This document shows, in pieces, positions 12,848 to 26,726 of a stretch of DNA of 64,000 nucleotides. The stretch is from Symbiodinium natans (taxonomy: Eukaryota > Sar > Dinophyceae > Suessiales > Symbiodiniaceae): the NCBI GenBank assembly GCA_905221605.1, contig CAJNDS010002231.1, positions 325,001-389,000 on the forward strand, written 5' to 3'. Within the stretch, counting starts at the first letter, position 1, and the number at the start of each line of letters is the position of its first letter. The translations under genes and the position numbers were made by a program. The notes under the pieces were generated by a model, which worked only from the letters and a program-made list of their open reading frames with translations, did not search any database and had not been told where the DNA came from.

Positions 12848-13182
12848 TGTCCATTAAATTCATATAGAGTTCGGCAGATCCTAGGGATGACTGGGGCTTG
12901 TGGAGAAACCCTGAACCCGGAACCCTAAGCCCTAAAACCCCAAACCCTTAACGCCATACACTAACCCCTAAAACCTTGAAACCCCAAACCCTGAAGAAAC
13001 AACCTAAACCTCAAACCATACCACCCCAGACCCCTAAAACCGTTAAACTCTGAACCCCCCGGCCGCAAACACTAAACCCCAGCCCCAAACCCTAAACTAC
13101 AAACCAAAAACAACACCCAAGCCCCAAACCCCAAGCCCCAAACCCTAAACCCTAAAACCCTAAACCCGCTTGTATCTAATTC

Positions 13183-13330
13183 AGGGTAGCTACATGGCCC
13201 CTTAGTATGGCCCTTGAAAGGGTACCCCTTGCCTTATATACCCCTGATGTACCCTATACAAACCTAGGGCCCATACATCAGAACCCTTTAAAGCAGGTTA
13301 GGACCATATTAAGGGCCCATGAAACTACCC
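13183..13330. mobile_element. IE-5 element
   Basis: Ends agggtagctacatggcccct and agggcccatgaaactaccc. Other copies: 1355-1481, 33498-33605, 39745-39855, 46283-46407; partial at 15040 and 24485. The copy at 33498-33605 supplies a splice acceptor. Confidence 0.68.
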
Positions 13331-13572
13331 CCCCACAGATTGTAGTTCCAACCCCTAAAACCCAAAACCCCAAAACCCCGAAACCCCATAACCCTAAACC
13401 CCCCAACCCAAAGAACCTAGAAATCTAAAGCCCCAAACCCCAAAACCCCAAAACAAACGCAAACCCTACAACCCCAAACCCCAAAACCCTAAAACCCCAA
13501 AACGCCAAACACCCTAAACCCTGCATCGATGTACAAACAAATCACACCAAAACCCTGAAACCCGTTGTAGTT

Positions 13573-13692
13573 TCCTACCGGCAGCCTTGGCGAAGAGGAT
13601 GGCGATCATGGGCTCGGAGGGGAAATCGATGCCCGCGGATCCGCCTCGTGAGCTCCGACTTCGAGGAGCTCTCGAGGTGCCCAGGCGCTGGG
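13573..13692 (-). CDS. Unassigned exon (DFPSEPMIAILFAKAAG)
   Basis: Contains RSSRGGSAGIDFPSEPMIAI, then LFAKAAGR. Lies after the gene A stop, so it belongs to the next gene downstream. Product not recognised; limits approximate. Confidence 0.5.
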
Positions 13693-14011
13693 GTTGAGGG
13701 TTTAGGGTTTAGAGTTTCGGGTTTAGGGTTTGGGGTTTAGGGTTTGGGGTTTAGGGTTTAGGGTCTTGGGGGTTTTGGGGTCTTTGTTTGGGGTTTCGGG
13801 GGTTTTTGGGGTTTTTGGGGGTTTTGGGGTTGAAGCCTTCCTGAGCCTATAGACCTCTCAGCAGCCCTTAGCATCAAGAGCCTGTTCAATTCAGGTGGGC
13901 TTCGTGCTAGGATCTGTCTGGGAGGCTGGTAGGACGGTTTAGGGTTAAGGGTTAAGGGTTAAGGGTTCAGGGTTCGGGGTTCGGGGTTTAGGGGATGGGG
14001 TTGAGACAATC

Positions 14012-14093
14012 ATCCGCGCCTGCGCCATGTCAGGTAGCGCACGGCAGCCCTCCGTAACTGGCTCCGAAAGTTCTTCGCAGCTTGTACCTGGGC
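14012..14093 (-). CDS. Unassigned exon (AAKNFRSQLRRAAVRYLT)
   Basis: Reads VQAAKNFRSQLRRAAVRYLT, then WRRRG. Arg-rich amphipathic-looking segment with a cccag acceptor. Product not recognised. Confidence 0.4.
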
Positions 14094-15360
14094 TTAGGTT
14101 TTAGGGTTTAGGGTTCTGGGAATCTAAGGAGGGACCCCAAGCATGGGACCTTGAATCTTATTCCCTATATAATACATACCCTATTATAGTCCCTATATAC
14201 CGAAGTAGCCCCCAAATAACCCCTAAGGTCCCTTATACACGTCCCTCCGTGGGCTTTGGGCCTAGGGGGGCTTGCGAACCCGGGCTATGCGGTGTTGCCC
14301 ATGACTTGAGGAAATATACCTTACATCACACTCTCGTTTAAGTTACATTCCGTAGTATGGGAGTATTAGGCTTGTTGGGTTAAGTCAAAAAAGCCAAGGG
14401 CCACGCTCAACGCAGATCTGCTTTATTCGGGCGTTTAGGATTGCTAGGATCTATTCATGGAACCCCCCCCCCAAACTGTAGCTCCGAAACCCAAAAAGTA
14501 GTTGTCTCACTATGTTGCACTAACCATACTACCAGGTCTCAGGTTACTTGTCTCGGAAAGGTGCTGTACGTGCCTGCACCTTCCTACTTCTGAGGGCGGC
14601 GCGAAGGGAAACACAAAACGCTGAACGCTCTGTACGACGATTCAGTTGAAGGGGACAACCGTGTCCCTCGGGCCCAACCCAAAACCCTAAACCCAACCCG
14701 TTACCCCCCCCCCCCCCCCCAAAAAAAAAAGAGGATCGCTGCAGTTTTGGGGCACGAGAGGGCGCTTGCTGGCTTTGTGGCGTGTCGGCCAAGCTGTGAG
14801 GTGTAGGGAGCTAGATACCATATATCTCCCTATGTATACCCTCTATAACATATGTATATTGATAAAACAACATGTATGTATGTATGTATAAATAAATAAA
14901 TATATATATATATATATCCTTGAAGGAGATCTATGGGGAACTCGTACCGAGCTCCCTCGTTCCCTACTAAGAGCCCAGTGGCCTCAGGGGGTTCTGAGGG
15001 CTGATTTGTAGGGTTTTCTGGCGTCTGGGGCTGAGATTTTAAGGGTAGTTGCATGGCCCCTTAGAATGGGCCCTTAACGGACCCTTTACATGCCCCTTAT
15101 CTACCAAAGCCCAAACCGTAAGAAAGTGAAAAAAACAGCCTGCTCTAAGTCTTCGGATGAGACTGGGTTCTAAGGAGAGGGTATGCAGGGTTCAGGGTTT
15201 ATGGGCTGTAGGTTTAGGGAATAGGGCTTAGGGTCTGTATTGTATAGGGTATAGGGTAGTCTATAGGGTTTTTGGGGCTTAGGGTACAAGGTCTGTAGGG
15301 TTTAGGGTTTAATAGGGTTTATGGGGCCTATATAGGGTTAGGGTTTCGGACAGATGCCTT

Positions 15361-15445
15361 TCAAGGCCGATTTTGCTTGCCGCCCGGCAGCTTCTTCAGC
15401 CACTCGTCATACTCCTCAGCTTTTGATTGAGAAGCCGAGGAAGCC
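15361..15445 (-). CDS. Gene A exon 12, C-terminus with TGA stop
   Basis: 85 bases ending in SKAEEYDEWLKKLPGGK, QNRP and TGA. Acceptor gatgag|G. Lysine-rich end similar in style to the exon at 33.4 kb. Assigned to gene A by position only; the in-phase link from exon 11 is unproven. Confidence 0.6.
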
Positions 15446-18400
15446 CTCATCAAAAAGTAGACCCGTCTTATCCAGCGCTGTCGTTGTGCCCAAAGACTAG
15501 GCAACTCCGAAGTGGAACTACAACTAGTTGGAGAACTGGGCAAACCCTAAATCCACCCCACCCCACCCCCAAACCCTAAATCCGCCCCACCCCACCCCGC
15601 TTCAACAACAAACAAAGACATTCGATGCAAACGATTGCCCCCCCCCCCCCCCCCCCCCCCCCAAATGCTCCCCCAAAAAGAGGCGTGCCCAGGGATTTAG
15701 GGTTTAGGGCTAAAGTCTAGGGCTCAGGGTTCAGGGTTTTAGCGCCAGCGGTGAAAGTCTGTTAGCATAAACACCCAGGCTCAGCCGTCGGTGGGACGCT
15801 CTTCGTCCCATGGCCAGTCGTGTAGCTCAAGTAGTTGAGCTTGCCATACCTCAGAAACATGCAATCCATCTCTTTAAGGACTGTTTTTGGTTGTTAACTT
15901 CAAGGGAACAAGACTATTTGAGACATGTCCCCTGGAAGTCTGACTTGACTCCCTCAACCAGACCCCCAAACTCTAAACGTAATCTTCGGTATTATGTTGA
16001 GAGCTATCCCAACGGATGCAGGTACCCTTTATGGGAAGTTCTTGGGTCCGCAGGAGATGCCGGACGCCATGTGCTCCACGTGAGGGTCTAAGCATCACAG
16101 TTCTAGGTCCATGGATCCTTGAATGAAGGAACTGTCAGGCTGTACAGTCCTTGACGTGTTATCCCCGCAACCCGAAACCCTAAACCCTCAACCCTAAACC
16201 CTAACCCTAAACCTAAAGTTCAGCAACAGTAGCTAAAGGCCAGATCTCAAAAGGACAGGGCGCACTGTTTCTCGATCGAAGATCTCCGCGCCTCTGGGCT
16301 TTCTGAAGTTTCGGGCTTCAGGCTGTTTAGGGTTCATTAGTGTTTAGGGTTTAGGATTTAGGGTCTAGGGTCTAGGGGTTGACTTGGGGGGTTGAGTTTG
16401 GGGGTTCAGGGTTTAGGGTGTTTTTGTTTAGGGTGTAGGGTTTAGGAACGTTAGTTCCCAAATCGAAAGCCAGCGCGAGTTCAACCGCTCGGCCCATCCC
16501 AAATAGATTTCTGAAGTTGCCCAGCAACCCTAAACCCTAAACCGTAAACCCTAAACAACCCATTTAAGATTTTAGGACAACTAAGGGTGCCCCTTTTCTG
16601 TTTCATAGGCTAAGGGAAGGCCCAGCCCCTAAGGAACTAGGGTACTGTTGGGCATCCTTGTTGTCGGGTTTAATCCAGGGCTTTAGGGCTCTGGCCCCAG
16701 GAATCTTCAGGTTTATGGTTCCTTGGATGCGCAGCCCGGCGAAGACTTCCTCCAGATGCTCCGGCCTACGGTTCAGGGTTTCCCCCGCATCAAGAAACCA
16801 TGCGGGGGTCTCCTGAGCACACCTCCAAAATGATCTAACAAAGGGCGCCCACCTGCCGACTTGCGCAGGATTCCTACACCCAGATCCCAAGTACACCCCG
16901 CCCGCCCCTTTTTGGTTTGAAGGGGCTTCTAAGGGACCCTAAACCCGATCAAACAGGGAACAAGGGCCTACTCTGGGTCCTAGACCCGAAGCCTTAAGAA
17001 TTGCTTGCCTGCCATTTGTCCTCATGGTGCGCTCCATTCATGGGGTGCTGAGCCCAAGCCCTAAACTCTAAATCCTAAATCCTAAACCCTAAATCCTAAC
17101 CCTAAATCCTAAACCCTAAACCCTAAACCCCAAACCCCAAACCCCAAACCCTAAACCCTAAACCCTAAACTCTTGAACTCCATAGAGCTGACGAGGGCAC
17201 ATCCGAAGGTCGACCATGGCATGATGGAGTTGAAGGTGTGGTACCTTTAGGGTTTAGGGTTTAGGGTTTAGGGGTTTAGGGTTTAGGGGTTTAGGGGTTA
17301 GGGTTTTGAGGGCTTTGAGGGTTTCGGGTTTAGGAATCTTGCGTTTTGAGGGTTCAAGCTTCTACGGGTTCAGGGCTTTTATTTTTGGGGTGGGGGGGGG
17401 AGGGAGTTTAGCCTTTTTTTCGTGGCTTCCTTTTGTTGTGGTTAGGGTTCGATAGCTGGCTCATGAGTTATCCGCTCCTCCGTCCCACTGACCTCATGGG
17501 TTTCCCTACTGCCCTCCTCTCCACTACCCCCCCTAGGTTCCCCTCTTAAAAAAACCTTAACTACACTGAGTTAACCCTAAATAGCCTTGAATATGGGAGG
17601 AGCCCCGCGGGGGTAGTGTAGAGGGGGGTAGTAGGGGAAGCCAAGATGACCTCGCACCCTCTGCAGCCTAAGACCCTTCTCGATCCTCACACCCCTATGC
17701 CAGAAAGTGTAGGTTTAGGGTTTTACCTGTGTAATGTTGGACTGGCTTTAGTGAGAAGGGGCACTATTATGCGATGTTCCGGAAATCCTATAGGGGACCC
17801 CCCATTGTTTAGGGTGGTCCTCAATTATGCGATGTTTGCCGGCCGGGGTTGAAGGGCGGGGGGCCGGGGAGCCAAAAACTAAAAACAGTTTTGAATAAGA
17901 AACTCCGGAATTGTTTGGTGTCCAGCCTTATTTAAATTCCTTTTAAAATTTCATTACGAAACAGGCCCCCAAACAATTTTCCAAGGGAGTAGCCCACGAG
18001 CTGCCCTGATTCGCTTTAGCAAGTTGTTTCGGTGGTCCGCATTTATGCGGAGCCCCGGCGACCGTGGAGCTACAAAGCCTGGAAAGCTTAGACCCTCAAG
18101 CTTCAAGGCTTCCCCTCAACCCTCGACCCCTAGCCGCCCTACCCCCAGCCCCGTCCCAGCCCCAGCCCACACTATTCAGGATCCCCGAAAACCCCAAAAT
18201 TGTTTGGGGGGGGGGGGGGGCCCCCTACGTACTAAAGCGAGTCCAACATTAGTGCATATTGTAGACGGCATAGGGCTAAAGGCTTCTGAAATTATGCAGC
18301 TGTCTATTCTCTGCTGAGCATTTTGTTTGTTGAAATGCATGCCGTCACCCAAAACCCAAAACCCTAAACCCTAAAACCTCAACCCTAAACCCTAAACCCT

Positions 18401-21097
18401 AAACCCCGGGATCAACCCTTGACCCTCAATTACGACCAAACCCTGGAAGCCATGAACCTTGAGGACGCAACCCCAAACCCCAAACCCGGCTTGGCCGGGG
18501 AAAGTCATACTTCTCCCAAGATGTTTCACGAGAGTCGAAAGGCTTCACAAACTAGTTATTATGCTGTTGGCAAATCCTGAACCCCAAGCGCCCACGTGCG
18601 GCGGAGGGGCATTATCCGACCCCACGGGTCCTGCGTGCAAGCTCGCGGCAACCCAGTTCAGGGTTTAGGGCTAGGCCAGTAGGAGCTTGGAGTATAGGCA
18701 TCCCCCCGGGCTGCCACGACGGCTGATTGTGACTTTTGGGTTCATACCCCGGTCCTTGCCCTAAACCCTAAACCCTAAACTATACCTTAAGAACCCAAAG
18801 CCTACTTTCTTTTGCAGGTGCCCAAATCCAAAAAGGGCCTTGATACTAACAACCTACAAAAAAAGTAGGTTTGGGGCTCCTCCGGTGGGTTGGGATGCTC
18901 CCCCTTAGACTAACACTCCTTAATGGGGATCATAAATGGGGGGGTACACATTTGAGGACTGTTAGTATTATAAACATCCCAAGCTGTACTCCATAAGCCC
19001 TGCATCCTCCTTAAGCCTGAGTAGCCCAGACGAGAGGTTTCAGCCCTGCGAGTTTTTCTGTGATGCTAATTATTGCTTAAGAACACCCCCCCCCCCCCGG
19101 CAAAAAAAAGAAACTAAACCTAAATAAACAAGTAGATATCTATCTATATATGTATATATATATATACATATATTCCTCCTTATCAGGGCAAAAGAAATAA
19201 TAAGGGATGACTATCTTTCATAAAGGGGCTCCCCGATCGACGTCCTTGGCCGTAGCCTTCTTCTGGGATGCCCAGAACTCTTCCGCGGCCGATGCTTTGC
19301 GCACCTACCACGACGTCAGAGGGTTCAGGGCTCAGGGACCTAATAAGCCCTATAAGCCCTAACGCCCTGAAGACGTAAAGCCCTAAACCCTAAAGCCCTT
19401 AAACCCTAACGCCCTGAACGGCTAAGCGAGTAGTTCAGGGAGTCTTGGTTGCGCTGGTTTGTTGGGCTTACTGTTTGAAAAGGCTGAAAACTAGCTTGAA
19501 AGCCCAAAACCTACTTTGTTGTCAGGTAGTACTACTGTAAAACCTTTTTATAGGACGTTTAGGCAACCTACAAAAAAGCAGGCTTTGGGTTCTTAAGGTA
19601 GGAGAGGCTTGGGCGTAAGCATGCGGTTTTCGGGCTTATGGGTTGGATTGGGGGTGCGAGAGTCCGCTGGAGGAGTGAGGGAGTGGGTGCACATGCGGCT
19701 CTGACCCTAAACCCTGAATCCATGGAGGCCTTCAGGGTTCCCCCTCCCCTCGCCGCGGCCAGCCTTACCCAGCAGGTTGATCATGTCGGGTGGCGTAAAG
19801 CCTTGGTAGCCCAGTAACCATATGCCAAACGGTACCCTTTTGTGCGACCGTCACAACTCTAGGTGTCGGGCCTAGGTGGGGGGGGGGGGGGGGCGTCGCT
19901 TTTCCGTGTTCCCGTCGCTTTACAAGTCGCTTTACAGGGTTTTTGACACTTCAGAATGCAAATGTCCTACCAGGTTAAAGCCACAATTACCATCGTTTTG
20001 ACCCTTGCTCTTTGGGGGTGCTCACCTGTAACCCTAAACCCTAGACCCTAGACCCTAGACCCTAGACCCTAGACCCTAAACCCTCAACCCTAAACCCTAA
20101 ACCCTAAACCCTAAACCCTAAACCCTAAACCCTAAACCCTAAACCCTGAACCCAACAAAAAAAGAGGCAAAAGGGTACCCCTGGGCCGCCAAGAAGCCAC
20201 GTTGGTCAGAGAAGCAGTAAGACTTGACGTGGATGCCATCGGCCTCCAGCCTAGGCTCTCTGATCTTTGGGCTTTATAACTCTAAACCCTTCTTAAGCAC
20301 GGACTGAGGCTGCCGGCTACACCTGAAAGCAGGGCCTTCTTGCCTTCAGCAAGGGTTGCATGAACCTTAAACCCTAAACCCCAAACCCTAAACCCCAAAG
20401 ACTACACCTCTTATAAGGCCTCACCATGGAAAAAAAACACTCTGAAGGGCACATGTCATACTTGGGGGCTCGGTAGTCCGGAGTTGGGGTCTCCCCAAGC
20501 TCCAAGTCTTCAAATAACACCTACCTTTGAAGTCTAAAGTCTGTAAGTGGTACCTTCCTTGCGCCATCTGGAGCTTTACCTTAACAACCCCAAACCTCCT
20601 TTGTTGTAGGTTTCCTTAAGAATTCTATTGGGGTTCTATAGCAATCACCTGCAAAACTGTAGGTTTTGGGTTCTTGAGGTAGGGCTTATAGTTCCAGATC
20701 AAAGATTCCGGGCAGTGGTGGCACAGAGGCAAGCCGAAAGGTTACATGGTTTTCTTTACGGTTTAGGGTTTCGCCTACAATACTCAGATCCCACAGCGTC
20801 GCCCCGAACCCACATCTTTTTAAAACCCCCGCATCATCGGCAAGCCGCTCGTCGAAGACAGGGTGGGACACCCCCTCACCGATGCCTTGGGCTGGACGTG
20901 AAGGTGAAGAAGCGTGGAATTAGCCCTTAGCCGCAAGCCCAAGGGTTTAGGGTTTAGGGTTTAGGGTTAAGGGTTCAGGGTAAGATTCAACCCTGCAGCC
21001 AGAATGTTCGTACTCACAATAAACGCATGTGACATTTCCAGGACGTGCTTCGCCTTAGTACCCTCTACGCTTCTCTTTTTCCCCTGAAAACTCAACG

Positions 21098-21129
<32 letters not shown>

Positions 21130-24100
21130 GTTTCTCTCTCTTTAACTGGAGCCGACCTGTTAACAACAAGCCTTGCAAACAGGAAGCCCGCCCAGGGTAT
21201 GTGGCATTGGGTCCGCTCATCGTCGAAGCAGCAGACTTTCTCTTGCTCCTGCTTGCTCAGCACGACTTGCATTTCAGGGCTCAGGGTTTCCGGGTGCTTC
21301 CTCGTTGCTAGGATGGTCCTTAAAACCCTGTGAAAAACTATTCGCAAGTATGATCCAAGGGCCTACCTAGTATCCCTAAACCCTAAGCCCTACACCATGG
21401 CATGATCAAGGCCATGCAACTCGCTTTGCAGCTGGCACGCTTCAGAGCAGCCCGGACGGAACAGCCACTAGCAAACCGAGGCTTAACACTGGATTTTTGC
21501 TTAAAGCACCAACGCAAAAAGGCAATAGACCCAAGAGTAACCCAGGAAAAAAAGGTGCCCTTTTTGGTTGAAAGGGGTTTGTAAGGGAGCAGGGCCTACT
21601 CGGGGTCCTGATAGGTAACTACAATGGTCTAGGGTTTAGGCTTACCGGAATATAGTAAAATTCTCGTGTGCTGCTCCTTTTTTTATGTGCATGCACATCA
21701 AAACGTAGCAGCCAGCACACACTACTACAATGGTTCAGATTTTAGGGTTTCGGGTTACCGTAATATAGTGAACTCCCGTAAGGGCTCCTTACGACCTTAA
21801 GCTAGTATCAGTTGGATCTCCAGTGTAGGACATGCCAGGTCGTTGATCACAGCACAGCTCCTGATGTGCAAGAGGCGATCCAGGTTGCCAGCAGGTTTGG
21901 GGTTTGGGGGGTTTAGGGGGGTTTAGGGGGGTTAGGATATAGGGTTTAGGGTGTTTAGGCTTTAGGCTCTAGGGTTTAGGGTGGTCAGGGTTTAGGCTTT
22001 ATGGTTTCAGGGCCTCCCCCCGTCCCCACCCTGGCCAGCAGCAACGTCCTTCTCGGAAAGGGGGCAGTGGGTTTGCATCAGCTGCCTCAGCTGACACACA
22101 CTCTCTGAATCACTGAAAGCTTTTGAGACGTGACTTAGACCCTAAACCCTAAACCCGATTCTTTCAGGGCTTGGGGTCTAAGAGACGATCCCAAACAAGC
22201 AAAGCTTCTAAAGGCAAGGGAGAACCGAAGAATTCTACACCCAAGGGTAACCTAGGAAAAAAAAAAGGGCACCCTTGTTGGTTGATTAAGGGTAGTATAG
22301 GGAATAGTGTTTTTGCATTCTTTTGGGGGGTTCTTAAGCAAATAGTAGTGAACCTCAAAGTAGATTTAGGGTTTAGGGTCTTCAGTCCATCTTCCACGGC
22401 TTCCCTCGCTCCGGAAGTCTGTGGCAATAAGGAACAACTCACACAGGTCCAAAAAGAACCCTGAAAACCCAGCCCGAAAACCGGAAGACCAAAGCACTCG
22501 CCCCAAAGAGCAAAGCCCCAAACCCTACCTTAAGAACCACCCAAACCTACTCTTTAAGCAGGTGACCAGCAGGTGACCTGAGAATTTTACAGGTTTTTTG
22601 TGGCTTCTTAAGGTAATCTATCCTTCCGCAATTTCAAGCAATGGGTGGACGGATTGGACACGTCAGGGCGCCGGAGACTTGTCGTCTCAACCGATATGAT
22701 CGAACCGCAACCCTAAACCCTACCTTAAGAACCCGAAACTGCATTTTTGGCAGGCTACTATTATAAAACCCCTTCTGGAATTCTTAGGTAACCTACAAAA
22801 ATGGTAGGTTCTGGGTTCTTCAGGGTAGGGTTTAGGGTTTAGGGTTTAGGATTAGGGGTTAGGGGTTAGGGCTTAGGGGGCTTACGGGGCTTAGGGCTTA
22901 GGGTTTGGGGTTTGGGGTTTAGGGTTTAGGGTTTGGGGTTTGGGGTTTGGGGTTTGGGGTTTGGGGTTTAGGGTTTAGGGTTTAGGGTTTTGCGCTTGAG
23001 GTTCTGCGAGGTTCCTTGAGGCAACTCCGATTCTGGCCTGGCGGCTTCTGTCGCGTCCAAACCTCTTTCCTGGGCCAACCCTAAGCCCAAAACCCTCAAC
23101 CCTAAACCCTAAAGGGGTTTAGGGTTTGTTGCGGGTTGAGGGGGTCGGCGGTCCCAAATTGGGAGCCCATTCGGTCCACAGCATGAGCTTCTGAGGGGTA
23201 GGGTAGGTGTTCGCGTAGAAAGGTTTCCGAGATGCGAAGGATAAAGGAGGCTTGCATGCCACCGCCCTCGGAGAAGGGTTTAGCGGTTAGGTACCAGTGA
23301 CCCAGAAACAGAGTCCGGAATTGAGACCCTGCACATGATCCGAGACGCTGATGTTGAAGTTATACAGGGGCCCAAACAAATAACAAGACCCTAAACCCTA
23401 AACCCTTCAAAAACACACACACACAAGTAGAAGCTCAACTGCCCATACAATACCCGGCTTCTCATTCGGCCACTCAGGAGAGGACAGGCCCCCTTTGAGC
23501 CATGCCCCCCCCACCTTTCCCCCCAACCCCCACCCAACCCTCTCCGCTGCGAAAAGCGGGGGGTGGGGGGGACCCTAAACCCTAAACCCTAAACCCTATG
23601 AACCCTGTAAACCCTATAAACCCTATAAACCCTATAAACCCTAAACCCTAAACCCTAAACCCTAAACCCTAAACCCTAACCCTAAACCCTAAACCCCCAA
23701 ACAGGGGCTGAAACCGGGCTTCATGAAGATGCTGCCCTTCCGGGAGGCCAGAAAGTTCGAGCTGAAATGCCGAGAGCACGCTCCTGGGTTGAAGAGGAGG
23801 GGACTGGTTTAGGGTTTAGGGTTTAGGGTTTAGGGTTTAGGGTCTGGATGTCGTAAGGCCAAGAAACACAGATGTGTGGAGCTGTGAAGATGATATGTTG
23901 TCGTCGTAACATTGTACGATTCTTCGTGTGCTTGTTCGGGAGGGTGGGGGCAGCTTGCACTGCGCACTGCAATGTGTTTGATGTCACGGAGGGCCGCGAA
24001 CACGTCAAAGTAAACCCGCCCAAAGCCCCCCAAACCCTACAAGCTCCTCAACTCCTAACCCCCATGATCCCCATATTGCCGAGCTTGGCAGATGCTCAAC

Positions 24101-26695
24101 ATACCCACCCCAAAGCATCCATGAGGCAAAATCACCTGTTTCTAAGGTTTCGGTTCTTATCCCCATGGCCCATCCCAGCAAAAAGGACGTTTAGAACAAC
24201 CCCCCCCCCCCATCATCTAGCTCCACTCTCTAAACCCTAAACCCCTAACCCTAAACCCTAAACCCCTAAACCCCAAACCCTAAACAACAAACCCCAAACC
24301 CTAAACAACAAACCCCAAACCCTAAACAACAAACCCCAAACCCCAAACCCCAAACCCCAAACCCCAAACCCCCAAACCCCAAACCCCTGCGAGGCACCCT
24401 TCTCCAGGCTCCCGGAGCCCTCCTCGGCGGGCTCTTCGGCTGCTTCGGGGTCGCTTGGGCTTATTCTGGTTCCCCACAACTTAGGGCAGGTACATGGTCT
24501 CTTAGTACGGGCCCTTATCTACCCCTTGTATACCCTACCCCTTAGGGTTTAGGTCGTATGGGCTTGCCCAGGTTGCCCCACAGTCTAAGAACACCTCAAC
24601 ATACCCCCACACTTACTGTTGGCTAGTAGGGAAGGAGGGAATGAGGTACCCTATATCCCCCTATATATACCCTTTGAGGGATTCCCCAACCATTAGTAAG
24701 CACACCCGTATGGCCGTTTCCGAAAATAGGGGTACCTCATTGGGGTCCTTATTCTACAGGAATCCTGCCATTTGGGGTCTTTATTGAGGGCCCCTTGTTT
24801 TCTAAACCCCCATATACCTTAACCTATGAAAAGAGAATATAAGGAGGAATGTACCATATCCCTTAGTTTCTTGAAAGTGTATGCCCAGGGGGTATGTTGA
24901 ATATTTCTTAGACACATCAGGATCCCGATAAAGATTTAAGATATATATATATATATCCGAAATTTAGGTGGGAGTGCACTGGGTACCTCTCGACCTCTCG
25001 CTGTAGCTCCTTGCTTTGGGTGCCTAATATGCGGGAACAGAAATTATACAATTGGGGTCCAGGTAGTTTTTGGACACACCCAAACTGACCATTCCCCTAT
25101 ATAAGCCTTTAGGAAGCGATATAGGGTACCTACAAGCCCTGTACGCTGAAGATGAGAAAAGCTTAAACCTTCCTTACTGGTGCGGAGGTGCTCAATAGGC
25201 TCCCTTGGAGTCCCTAATGAAGGGCAAGAGAAGGAGATAGAAAAAAAAGTTCCTAGTTTCAGACTTCCTCAAACCCTAAGCCCTACAACCTACATTGCGC
25301 TGCGGGCTGCATCCGTGTAGGAGACCAAGTCGTAGGACTGAGTCAGGTCGATGACTTCATCCAGGTCCTACGGAGGGTTTAGGGTTTAGGGTTTAGGGTT
25401 TAGGGTTTAGGGTTTAGGGTTTAGGGTTTAGGGTGGGTTTCAGCAGATCTCTCTCTCTCTCTCTCCCGGGCCTCCGGCAGCGCAACGCGCTATGGAGGGC
25501 TTATTGTATAGGGTTTGAGACCTCAAGAAGAAAGGTAGTAGTACGAAAGCCCTCCCATAGATCAGGGATCTTAGCCCCTGAAAACTGACAGCTGCTGGCC
25601 GGAGGAAGGGTTCTTGGTTTTTTTGCACCCGGGTTTAGGGTTTAGAGTCAAGTGTTCACTTGGCGGTTTACATGTGGGGGGGGGAGGGTACAAAATTTAG
25701 GTCTTATAAGGCACAGAAAAAAGGATCCCGTGGTTTCGGGTTTAGGATTTCGGGTTTAGGGCTATCGGGTTTAGGGCTAGACCCAACAGTAACGTAGGGA
25801 TAAAAGGGTACCCATTTTTGGTTAAAAGGGGCTTAGCAGAACGCAAGTCCTGAACAAAGGGGAAATAAAAGCCCACCTGTGGGGCCTGGGCCTAGGCTTC
25901 TTTGGCCCAGACAGTTGAGTGAAGCTCCTGCCGGGGCGCCCTTAGCTAGAGGCGCCCTGCCCCGCCTGTCGACTGCCGGAGATTTCAGGGATTGCTCCGG
26001 CCTAAACCCTGAACTCTTTTAAATCAAAAGTGGCTAAACCTGCCGGAGCCTTAAACCTGTGAATCTGAAGCCTTCAGCAGTGCTGTGAGCTTCTGATTCA
26101 CTGGTGGGGCGCTCGAGGGCTTTGGCCTTGATTCTTGCTGATGGGGATTCGTGTGTTGTCCCTGTTACCCCTGTTTTTTAGTGATTTTAGTGTTTGGGGT
26201 GCTTGAACAAAAAGAGGTTCCCTACTCCAAACCTACCACCTCATTCAGTTCCTGTGAAGGGAGGCCTTGCAGCCTTCCTCTGCAAGCAGAGTGAGCCCAA
26301 GACACATTCAGAGCCCTAAAACCGTTCAAGTCATCGAGTCCTGTTGGGATGTTCCTTGTTAGACAAACAGTCCTTGATAGAGATTATAAGTACCCCCTAT
26401 TAAAATGCCTGTTAAGGAGGGCTAGAAAAAGTAGTCATCGAGTCCTGAACGACCAGGAAGTCTGTGTCCATGTAGATGCCTCCATGGTGGTACAGTAGTG
26501 CATACCTGCCGCAGCGTTTAGCGTTTGGGGTTTAGGGTTTAGGGTTTAGGGTTTAATTCCAGCTGTTGCTGGCCGGCAAGAAGTGGCAACTTCAAGGCTA
26601 TGCGCTCTTAGGCAGGATACTACAATAAGGAAGTAAGGTAAAAGCCCCCCACCACCACCACCACCAGCACCACCACCAGCAGCACCACCACCACC

Positions 26696-26726
<31 letters not shown>

